A stretch of 13,364 nt of DNA from Bacteroidales bacterium (GTDB taxonomy: Bacteria > Bacteroidota > Bacteroidia > Bacteroidales > Bacteroidaceae): assembly GCA_004554665.1 (NCBI GenBank), contig SFKY01000065.1:1-13364 (forward strand), written 5' to 3'. Below are positions 7,809 to 13,309 of the stretch, piece after piece. The notes beneath the pieces are model-generated. The model did not search any database, had not been told where the DNA came from, and saw only the letters and a program-made list of their open reading frames with translations. Each line of letters starts with the position of its first letter. Positions within the stretch are counted from its first letter, which is position 1. Both the position numbers and the translations under genes were made by a program.

Positions 7809-8839
7809 ACGCTCTCCACTTCACATTCTACACTGTAACCAGCCCTGAGCATGGCAAGCGCTTCCGCGGAATTGCCTCTGAGCGAGATCCGTATGGGCAG
7901 ACGTTGCTCCACCTTGACAAAGTTGCCTGTGGCATTGTCGTGGGGCATCTGTGAGAATGCCGACCCTGTGGCATCTGAGAATGACTCGATGGTGCCTACG
8001 TAGGTCATGCCGGGTATGGCGTCAATCTTCATTCTCACTTTTGCGCCAATGGCGATATTGGCTATCTGCGACTCACGATAGTTGGCCTGCACCCACAGTT
8101 CGCGCGAATCTACAATATCCACCATGCGTTGTCCCGGCTGCACCAGTTCGCCTTCGTGTATGTCTTTTCTCCCCGTCACTCCGTCGCAAGTTGCCACGAT
8201 GGCACAATAGGAGAGATTGAGCCGTGCCAACCTTACATTAGCCTCACAGAGTTTGATGGCAGCATCGTCGCGATCAAGGGCGAGAGTTTGCTCATTGCGT
8301 GTGAGCGATGTAGATTGTCGGCCTCTCGTGGTCTGAAGATAACGTGCCTTTGCCGCCAGCAGTTGGGTATGAACGAGGTCATACTGCTGTTGGGTGACGG
8401 CCTCTTCCCGGAGCAGTCGGGCGTGGCGTTGCTCCTCACGTAGAGCATTGTCGTATTGTGCCTTGGCCTCTTCCATGGCGGCTTCGTCGATGGTGATGTT
8501 GTTGGCAGTGGTGGCTATTCGCGCTTGGGTTGTACGTTGTCCAGCCTTGGCATTGGCGAGGTCGGCTTCTGCCTGCGCCAGACGAAGCTGGAACTCTGCG
8601 TCCTCGATGATGACGAGCGTGTCGCCCGCCTTGACCCTTTGATTCTCCTCGAAGCGTATCTCCTTGATAAATCCTGCCACCCGGGTGTTGACAGGAGTGA
8701 TATGCTGGCACACCACGGCATTGTCGGTATATTCCACATTGCCAAGGTGCATGAACCTGTAGCATACGATGATGATGCCGATGGCAAGCAGTGAGAAGAT
8801 AATGATGTTGTATATGATTCTTTTGACTGTACGTTTCAT
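7796..8839 (-). CDS. EmrA/HlyD-family periplasmic adaptor
   Basis: A 347-residue membrane-fusion protein. One N-terminal TM helix (residues 8-28) is followed by the first half of the lipoyl domain, with the family segment TPVNTRVAGFIKEI and ENQRVKAGDTLVIIED (about 48-80). Next come a long Ala/Glu/Gln-rich alpha-helical coiled-coil hairpin (about 81-207), the second lipoyl half (CDGVTGRKDIHEGELVQPGQ, near 218-237) and a beta-barrel region ending VECEVE. It would link the MFS-like pump to the TolC-like channel. Its start overlaps the tolC-like stop by ATGA (8836-8839) and its stop overlaps the pump gene, so all three should be translationally coupled. The single TM anchor and long hairpin resemble EmrA rather than lipid-anchored AcrA-type adaptors. 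Confidence 0.92.
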   Translation of the reverse strand: MKRTVKRIIYNIIIFSLLAIGIIIVCYRFMHLGNVEYTDNAVVCQHITPVNTRVAGFIKEIRFEENQRVKAGDTLVIIEDAEFQLRLAQAEADLANAKAGQRTTQARIATTANNITIDEAAMEEAKAQYDNALREEQRHARLLREEAVTQQQYDLVHTQLLAAKARYLQTTRGRQSTSLTRNEQTLALDRDDAAIKLCEANVRLARLNLSYCAIVATCDGVTGRKDIHEGELVQPGQRMVDIVDSRELWVQANYRESQIANIAIGAKVRMKIDAIPGMTYVGTIESFSDATGSAFSQMPHDNATGNFVKVEQRLPIRISLRGNSAEALAMLRAGYSVECEVESVCRK

Positions 8840-10143
8840 AATGAGCAGGAGATGTATTTGAGTTTGAAATAATTATATATGATATTAATGTCGGCATCTA
8901 CCAACGATAGTTCAGCTTCCAGCTTCGAGTTAGAGGCATCGAGCATGTCGGTGAGCAGTGCCAGTCCGTTGGAGTAACGGTTTTCCGTCACCTTATATCT
9001 CTCGCAGGCCAATTGCACCGACTTCTTTTGTGTGGCGAGTTCGCTCAGCGCTGTCTCATAGTCGGTGAAGGTGGATAGTATGGCATCGGTGGTATGCTCG
9101 GTCGCCTCGGCAAGTTGTTCCCTGCTTTGGTTGAGCGTGGCCTTGCTTTGTCTTATCCTCTTGTTTCCCTTATAGAGGGCGGATAGATTATAGCTCACAC
9201 CAATGCCGGCAAACCAGTAGTTGAAGTTCTTGTCAATCACCGGCACTTCGATGGTAATCGGCCCGTCGAAATGCTCTTCTGCCACTATCGATACCTTGGG
9301 CAGCAATGCCGACTTCTCGAGTCGCACCTTTTTCTCGTTTACTTTTACCGCGAGCCGTGCCATCTGCAGGTTGGCATTGTTATCGGCAGCCGCCATCTGC
9401 CACTCTTTTCCTTCCTCTGAGATATAATGGCTTTTCAGTGTGTCCAAATCGGTGGCCATAATGGTAAAGTGGTCGAGATGCAGCATGTTGGCCAATTGAT
9501 GACTTATTATGGAGTGGCTTGCCTTAAGCTTGGTGAGTTGGAGGCGTAGGGCTTCAAGCTGTAGTTCGTAGCGGGTGATGTCGGTCTTGAGAGCTGCACC
9601 TTGGCGGTGGCGCGCCTTGGTGTTGTCAAGCACAGTCTTAGCGAGCAAAATGTTTTTTTCCACCACTGCCTGCCTGTTTTGTATTCGGCATAGGTCGAGA
9701 TAGTGTGACGCAATCAGGAAACGGATTTCCTGACGGTTACGGGCATAGTCGAGGCGGGCCATTTGCGTGTTGAGATTGGCAATCGCAATCTGGTTCTCGA
9801 TGGCACCTCCTGAGTAGATGACCTGTTGCGCCTTTAGGGCGAAATTGTTCATGAAGTGGGGATTGCTGATGTGTTGCCATGAACTGAAATCGCGGTCGCC
9901 GAGCAATCCGTCGCCGAGGTATCCCACACTTGCCGTTACGCCTACATCCGGCAGTCGGGCGGCCTTGGCCGAGGCTTCGTTGTGGCGTGCCGACTCCACT
10001 GCCGCAGCATACGACTTGATGCTCACGCTTTGCTCGTCGGCGAGTTGCAGCAGTTGGTCGAGACTCATTTTTTGCTGTCCCCATACCATACACGGCAACA
10101 ATAGCATGGCCGCAAGGCATGCTTTCTTGTTTTGTCTTTTCAT
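8836..10143 (-). CDS. TolC-family outer-membrane efflux channel
   Basis: A 435-residue outer-membrane factor. The ATG at 10143 gives MKRQNKKACLAAMLLLPC followed by MVWGQQ, a clear signal peptide. An in-frame ATG at 10257 would start upstream of the promoter at 10224-10254 and would bury the signal peptide behind 38 residues, so it is rejected. The mature protein has two repeats of the outer-membrane-efflux family, each with long amphipathic helices. Examples are KMSLDQLLQLADEQSVSIKS at the start, VEKNILLAKTVLDNTKARHR and KVRLEKSALLPKVSIVAEEH in the middle, and SNGLALLTDMLDASNSKLEA near the end. The length is normal for the family. It is the first gene of the efflux operon and overlaps the adaptor gene by four bases. 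No Shine-Dalgarno sequence is visible, as is usual in this phylum. Confidence 0.92.
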   Translation of the reverse strand: MKRQNKKACLAAMLLLPCMVWGQQKMSLDQLLQLADEQSVSIKSYAAAVESARHNEASAKAARLPDVGVTASVGYLGDGLLGDRDFSSWQHISNPHFMNNFALKAQQVIYSGGAIENQIAIANLNTQMARLDYARNRQEIRFLIASHYLDLCRIQNRQAVVEKNILLAKTVLDNTKARHRQGAALKTDITRYELQLEALRLQLTKLKASHSIISHQLANMLHLDHFTIMATDLDTLKSHYISEEGKEWQMAAADNNANLQMARLAVKVNEKKVRLEKSALLPKVSIVAEEHFDGPITIEVPVIDKNFNYWFAGIGVSYNLSALYKGNKRIRQSKATLNQSREQLAEATEHTTDAILSTFTDYETALSELATQKKSVQLACERYKVTENRYSNGLALLTDMLDASNSKLEAELSLVDADINIIYNYFKLKYISCSL

Positions 10144-10223
10144 AAAAATTACGGTCTTGTTATGGTCTGTTACCCTGTATTGTACGAACCATAGTGGTGT
10201 GGCTCTGGCCGAGTTTCGCGGTG

Positions 10224-10254
10224 CAAAAGTAATACAAAAAATCGATAAGTCAAG
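10224..10254 (-). promoter_or_regulatory. Bacteroidetes promoter of the efflux operon
   Basis: On the minus strand CTTG (10254-10251) is followed after 19 bases by TACTTTTG (10231-10224), matching -33 TTTG (one mismatch) / -7 TAnnTTTG. It would start transcription near 10218, leaving a leader of about 75 bases before the tolC-like ATG at 10143. Confidence 0.7.
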
Positions 10255-10381
10255 CATGATGTATCTTGATTATTAACTATCATTAACCTCTTTGGGCGCA
10301 CTGGGGTGAGTTTGTCACCTCTCCTCGGAATAGCTGTTCTACTCATGAGGACTTTGTCAACAAGATATGTTGTCAGTGGAC

Positions 10382-10396
10382 TACGAAATATTCGTA
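10382..10396. promoter_or_regulatory. Upstream dyad, candidate BlaI-type operator 1
   Basis: TACGAA-ATA-TTCGTA is a perfect 6 + 6 dyad with a 3-base spacer. It shares its half-site and spacing with the dyad at 10450-10468, 70 bases downstream centre to centre. It lies between the divergent efflux and blaI promoters. That the BlaI-like protein binds it is inferred from autoregulation in the family and from the repeated motif. Confidence 0.55.
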
Positions 10397-10400
10397 AACT

Positions 10401-10431
10401 GTTAAAAACAATAGCATTTACATTGTTTAAC
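10401..10431. repeat. Imperfect inverted repeat between the two dyads
   Basis: GTTAAAAACAAT (10401-10412) and ATTGTTTAAC (10422-10431) pair over 10 bases if two A residues bulge out. It lies between the two candidate operators. It may be a further binding site or an AT-rich bending element; no function is visible. Confidence 0.3.
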
Positions 10432-10449
10432 TAAATGTGTTGCCGTCGG

Positions 10450-10472
10450 TCTACGAATTTTTCGTAGATTTG
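10450..10472 (+). promoter_or_regulatory. blaI promoter -7 box overlapped by candidate BlaI operator 2
   Basis: TCTACGAA-TTT-TTCGTAGA (10450-10468) is a perfect 8 + 8 dyad. Its right arm overlaps TAGATTTG (10465-10472), an exact Bacteroidetes -7 box about 27 bases upstream of the blaI-like ATG. The -33 region is weak (TGTTG near 10438-10442). A repressor on this dyad would block the promoter directly, the normal arrangement for BlaI/MecI autoregulation. Confidence 0.7.
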
Positions 10473-10498
10473 CAATCGTAACCAAAACAGAAGGGACA

Positions 10499-10858
10499 AT
10501 GGAAAAACTTACCAGACAAGAAGAGGATGTCATGCAGGTGGTATGGCGGTTGGGTAACTGTACGGTGCGCGAGGTACTCGCACAGATGGGGGAGCCCTCT
10601 TTGCCATATACCACGGTGGCCTCGGTGATGGGCAATCTCAAAACCAAGGGCTTCGTAGCCCAGCAGCGCAAAGGCAACGGCTATGTCTATGCCCCTGCTA
10701 TCGGCGAGAACGAATACAAGCGCAAGTTCCTTGCCCGCTTCGTACACGACTATTTCCGCTCTTCGTACAAGGAGATGGTCACTTTCTTTGCCCGTGACGA
10801 GCAGTTGTCACCCGATGATTTGCAAGACATCATCCGCGAAATAGAGAAAGGAGAATGA
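10499..10858 (+). CDS. blaI: BlaI/MecI/CopY-family transcriptional repressor
   Basis: A 119-residue winged-helix repressor. The N-terminal domain (about 1-70) shows the family pattern LTRQEEDVMQVVWRLG, TVREVLAQM, and the recognition-helix and wing region LPYTTVASVMGNLKTKGFV followed by GYVYAP. The C-terminal part (about 71-119) is the dimerisation helix pair. In BlaI/MecI the proteolytic cleavage that ends repression falls in this part; the aligned stretch here is near VTFFARD (94-100), though the exact site cannot be read. AGAAGGG stands a few bases upstream of the ATG. The stop codon overlaps the start of the M56 peptidase gene (ATGA at 10855-10858). The symbol denotes the family; no beta-lactamase gene is present in the window, so the regulated function is unknown beyond likely autoregulation. 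Confidence 0.92.
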   Translation: MEKLTRQEEDVMQVVWRLGNCTVREVLAQMGEPSLPYTTVASVMGNLKTKGFVAQQRKGNGYVYAPAIGENEYKRKFLARFVHDYFRSSYKEMVTFFARDEQLSPDDLQDIIREIEKGE

Positions 10859-12438
10859 CTATGCTGCTGTATTTGCTCAAAATCAATCTGGCGGTGGTGA
10901 TTCTCTATGCGTTTTACCATCTGCTGTTTGGCCGCGACACCTTCTTCCGCTGGCGCAGGGTGTCACTCGTGGCCATCTGTGTGTTTTCGCTGCTCATCCC
11001 GCTGCTGGTATTGCCGTCGGCATGGTGGCAGGATGGTGGCATGCAGAGCATGGTCGAGACTTACGCCGCCGTGGTGCTGCCAGCCATCACCGTCTATGCC
11101 CATAAAGAAGCGGGCATGATGTGGACAGACTGGTTGGGGTGCTTCTATCTGGCAGGTGTGGCGGTGCTGGCTGTACGCATGCTGGTGCAGATAGGGTCGG
11201 TCTGCCTCTTGGTGCACCGTGCCACTGTCTGCCGGATAGGTGCCTGTAAGGTGCGGGTGCTGCCGGGCGAAGGCAGTCCGTTTTCGTTTTTCCGATGGAT
11301 ATTCGTATATCGCTCGCTGATGGACGATGATCGCCTGGACGAGGTGCTGCAGCATGAGCGGGTGCATGTGTCGCAGGGTCATTCGTACGATGTCTTGTTT
11401 ACAGAATTGTACACCATCCTGTGCTGGTTGAACCCGATCGTGTGGCACCTGCGCCGCGAAGTGAGGGAGAATCTGGAGTTTTTGGCCGACGAGGGAGTGC
11501 TCGCTGATGGCAACGCGCGCAAAGCCTATCAGTACCACTTGCTGGGTCTGGCCTGTCACGCGGGACGTAGGGTCCCGATAGTCAACAATTTTAATGTTTT
11601 ACCTTTAAAGAAAAGAATCATGATGATGAACAAGCGTCGCACCCATGAGGTGGCCAAGGCCAAGTATCTGCTCTTTGTGCCTTTGGCAGGATTGTTGTTA
11701 GTGGTAAGTAATGTTGAGACGGTGGCACGGGGCATCGCCCGGGAAGTGTCGTCGGTGGCAGAGGTGTCTCCCATGATGGAGACCGTGTGGCAGAATCCCG
11801 TCAAGAAGCCGGTAAGGAAGGTTCAGGCCGCAGCCAAGGCCACGACTCCCACGGCCGCGGCCACGGCAGAGAAGCAGGATGGCAAACTGTATGATGTGGT
11901 GGAGGAGATGCCTCAGTTTCCCGGCGGCATGAAGGAGATGATGCAGTATCTTGCAAACAACGTACGCTACCCGGAAGAGGCTGTGGCCAAGAAAACCCAA
12001 GGCCGCGTGGTGGTGAGTTTTGTGGTGGGCAAGGACGGAAGCATCTCCGATGTTGAGGTGGCGCGGAGCATAGACCCCTTGATCGACGACGAAGCCGTAC
12101 GGGTGGTGAAGAGCATGCCCCGATGGACCCCGGGCAAACAGAAAGGCAAGCCCGTGAGGGTGAAATTTAATGTCCCGGTGACTTTCCGCTTGACGGGTGG
12201 CAGTACGGCGGCCTCGGCCGACGAGGAGAAAAAAGCGACACCCCTTGCTATCTCGTTACCGGCCGGAAAAGGCAATGTCAAACCGCTGGTAGTGGTAGAC
12301 GGCGAGGAGGTGGCCTCGTTTGACAATCTGGATCCCGCCAACATCGCTTCTGTCACCGTACTGAAGGACCAGAAGTCTGTCGAAGCCTATGGGGAGAAAG
12401 GCAAAAACGGGGTGGTCGTCATCACCACCAAGAAGTAA
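10855..12438 (+). CDS. BlaR1-like M56 peptidase fused to a TonB C-terminal domain and plug-like tail
   Basis: A 527-residue membrane protein. Hydrophobic segments lie at about 5-24, 33-56, 92-121 and 271-287. The M56 zinc-peptidase motif HERVH is at 167-171, and a downstream acidic ligand candidate lies in the LEFLADEGVL segment (208-213). The stretch FNVLPLKKRIMMMNKRR just before the last helix is characteristic of Bacteroidetes M56 proteins. After that helix come an Ala/Thr/Lys/Pro-rich linker, a TonB C-terminal domain (about 345-446: MPQFPGGMKEMMQYL, VRYPEEA, GRVVVSFVVGKDGSI, RWTPGKQKGKPVRVKFNVPV) and a short plug-like tail (about 477-527: VVVDGEEV, ASVTVLKD, YGEKGKNGVVVITTK). There is no penicillin-binding sensor domain, unlike true BlaR1. 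By family logic it would cleave or trigger loss of the BlaI-like repressor upon a periplasmic signal. The 4-base overlap with blaI indicates coupling. Confidence 0.88.
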   Translation: MTMLLYLLKINLAVVILYAFYHLLFGRDTFFRWRRVSLVAICVFSLLIPLLVLPSAWWQDGGMQSMVETYAAVVLPAITVYAHKEAGMMWTDWLGCFYLAGVAVLAVRMLVQIGSVCLLVHRATVCRIGACKVRVLPGEGSPFSFFRWIFVYRSLMDDDRLDEVLQHERVHVSQGHSYDVLFTELYTILCWLNPIVWHLRREVRENLEFLADEGVLADGNARKAYQYHLLGLACHAGRRVPIVNNFNVLPLKKRIMMMNKRRTHEVAKAKYLLFVPLAGLLLVVSNVETVARGIAREVSSVAEVSPMMETVWQNPVKKPVRKVQAAAKATTPTAAATAEKQDGKLYDVVEEMPQFPGGMKEMMQYLANNVRYPEEAVAKKTQGRVVVSFVVGKDGSISDVEVARSIDPLIDDEAVRVVKSMPRWTPGKQKGKPVRVKFNVPVTFRLTGGSTAASADEEKKATPLAISLPAGKGNVKPLVVVDGEEVASFDNLDPANIASVTVLKDQKSVEAYGEKGKNGVVVITTKK

Positions 12439-12465
12439 GTACACATAAACAATCTCTCTCTTGCC

Positions 12466-12492
12466 CCCTCACGGCCTTGGCGGCCGTGAGGG
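12466..12492 (+). terminator. Strong hairpin after the blaR1-like gene
   Basis: CCCTCACGGCC (12466-12476) and GGCCGTGAGGG (12482-12492) form a perfect 11-bp GC-rich stem with a 5-base loop, 27 bases after the stop of the M56 gene. No T-tract follows on either strand, so it is not a textbook intrinsic terminator, though position and stability suit 3'-end formation or stabilisation. It is the first of three adjacent stem-loops. Confidence 0.55.
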
Positions 12493-12498
12493 AGGTGA

Positions 12499-12550
12499 CA
12501 GCCATACCGTGGTTTTCGTGCCAAAACCGGCACCGAAAAGCGGATGGCTG
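12499..12550. repeat. Long 52-base stem-loop
   Basis: Nested pairing runs CAGCCAT/ATGGCTG (12499-12505 with 12544-12550), CCG/CGG (12507-12509 with 12541-12543), TTTTCG/CGAAAA (12513-12518 with 12534-12539) and TGCC/GGCA (12519-12522 with 12529-12532), about 20 pairs with small bulges and a 6-base loop. It starts six bases after the previous hairpin. No coding content was recognised. Confidence 0.6.
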
Positions 12551-12554
12551 TTTG

Positions 12555-12587
12555 GGGGTTCAGGCCCTCGACGCTTGCCTGAGCCCC
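12555..12587. repeat. Third stem-loop of the cluster
   Basis: GGGGTTCAGGC (12555-12565) pairs with GCCTGAGCCCC (12577-12587): 11 pairs, of which one is a G-T wobble, with an 11-base loop. It follows the second stem-loop after four bases. The three together occupy 122 bases that are far richer in G+C than the surrounding intergenic DNA. Confidence 0.55.
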
Positions 12588-12688
12588 TGACAATGCCAAA
12601 TTTGCTAAAAGTTCTGCTTGAAAATAGAAACGCAGGTCGTTTAACTAAGAAAAATCGCAAATCACTACTTAATCTCAGAAAAACTGAC

Positions 12689-12696
12689 TATCTTTG
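12689..12696 (+). promoter_or_regulatory. -7 box in front of the small ORF
   Basis: TATCTTTG matches the Bacteroidetes -7 consensus TAnnTTTG and is followed by CA, as at the other promoters here. No convincing -33 TTTG is seen 19-20 bases upstream. It lies 15 bases before the ATG at 12711, so a transcript starting near 12702 would have a very short leader. Confidence 0.5.
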
Positions 12697-12710
12697 CAAG
12701 GTAATGTATC

Positions 12711-12855
12711 ATGCTGAAAGGTAAAATAAACGATATGGCACTTCCGATAGCATCCATCCCAGTACTGACTGGCGAAGTGGCTCTGCGAATTGAGGAACGT
12801 GAGCGGGCACATCTCGGTGACTGACTTGCTGAATACGGCTAAGAAATATATGTAG
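12711..12855 (+). pseudogene. Small ORF, probably a frameshifted short gene
   Basis: From ATG 12711 (or ATG 12735) a frame reads MALPIASIPVLTGEVALRIEE and ends early at TGA 12822-12824 (37 codons from 12711). The +1 frame, open over this stretch, continues RNVSGHISVTDLLNTAKKYM to TAG at 12853-12855. Joined near 12792-12798 by a one-base shift, the two make one protein of about 48 residues. The opening (LPIxxxPVLTGExA) resembles the start of short Bacteroidales proteins often found as antitoxin-like partners; that comparison is from memory and weak. No partner gene is seen downstream. It could also be an intact 37-residue peptide or a chance ORF. Confidence 0.35.
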
Positions 12856-12873
12856 GAATACGTATTCATTCCT
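12854..12873. repeat. Small inverted repeat after the small ORF
   Basis: AGGAAT (12854-12859) and ATTCCT (12868-12873) can form a 6-bp stem with an 8-base loop. The 12-bp palindrome GAATACGTATTC (12856-12867) overlaps it. It directly follows the TAG at 12853-12855 and might end a short transcript, but there is no T-tract. Confidence 0.35.
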
Positions 12874-13096
12874 GCTACCTATTATTATAATATAGGGACA
12901 TAGACAGAATACAAGGTTGAACTTAAAAAGTGAATAATAAGAAACAGACATTAAAGAAAAACAGAAACGTGGGTGGGATTTTTGAGCCAAAGGCTTGACT
13001 CCTACAAGAGAAAATAATCATGAGGCATTAGCCTCAAAATCATTAACTCGGCGTTTCCGTTCTGAAAACTTGATAAAGGACATAATATAAATTATT
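12874..13096. other. AT-rich intergenic stretch without a recognised gene
   Basis: No credible reading frame or tRNA was seen here. The only clear structure is a perfect hairpin, TGAGGC-ATTA-GCCTCA (13021-13036). CTTG at 13069-13072 is a possible -33 box for the RNA that follows, but a good TAnnTTTG is missing (TAAATTATTG at 13087-13096 is the nearest), so I do not call a promoter. Confidence 0.5.
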
Positions 13097-13272
13097 GAGC
13101 TTTTAGCTCTTGTTCTCTTCATATCGAATACCGCCAATATTCAACGCATGAGGACAAGCAGACTGAAGGTTCACGCTTATTGGGCGTGGACTATTCTGTG
13201 CTTGTTATGCGTGTGGTCACTTGGCGGTAACCTGATATGAAGGCAAGCAAAAGAATGGTTGCACGCCTTTTT
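13097..13272 (+). ncRNA. Rod-like structured RNA, 6S / Bacteroidales-1-like candidate
   Basis: About 140 bases fold back on themselves. CTTG/CAAG pairs 13109-13112 with 13244-13247. CTTCATATC/GATATGAAG pairs 13117-13125 with 13234-13242. TACCGCCAA/TTGGCGGTA pairs 13129-13137 with 13221-13229. ACGCAT/ATGCGT pairs 13144-13149 with 13207-13212. ACAAGCA/TGCTTGT pairs 13154-13160 with 13199-13205. The apical TTCACGC/GCGTGGA pairs 13170-13176 with 13184-13190. Internal loops include a larger one at 13138-13143 / 13213-13220. A small GAGCT-TTT-AGCTC hairpin (13097-13109) opens it, and GCC-TTTTT (13265-13272) closes it. A long interrupted rod with an internal bubble is the shape of 6S RNA, which binds RNA polymerase; Bacteroidales-1 RNAs are similar in setting. 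The strand is chosen from the T-tract. The name is inference; the fold is seen. Confidence 0.6.
13242..13272 (+). terminator. Candidate terminator of the structured RNA
   Basis: GGC/GCC (13242-13244 with 13265-13267) and GCAA/TTGC (13247-13250 with 13259-13262) form an interrupted hairpin with an 8-base loop, followed directly by TTTTT (13268-13272). The left arm shares bases with the outer stems of the preceding rod structure, so the two folds would compete at their boundary. Confidence 0.5.
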
Positions 13273-13309
13273 ATATTATATGTAGATTCATAACTAAAAC
13301 AAGCATAAT

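Noticed and set aside
10144..10257. 38-residue N-terminal extension of the TolC-like protein from the ATG at 10257
   Set aside because: The promoter at 10224-10254 lies inside it and the signal peptide would be internal; the ATG at 10143 gives a proper signal peptide.
10963..11559. 198-codon minus-strand frame inside the blaR1-like gene
   Set aside because: It is antisense to the M56 domain with its HERVH motif, His/Gln-rich and without family features.
12387..12660. Minus-strand frames across the stem-loop cluster
   Set aside because: Their sequence is dominated by the inverted repeats (Pro/Arg/Gly-rich), with no signal peptide, domain or start context.
12709..12990. Minus-strand open frame of 93 codons
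   Set aside because: AT-rich Phe/Tyr/Ser/Ile composition with no pattern; it is opposite to the -7 box and the small ORF.
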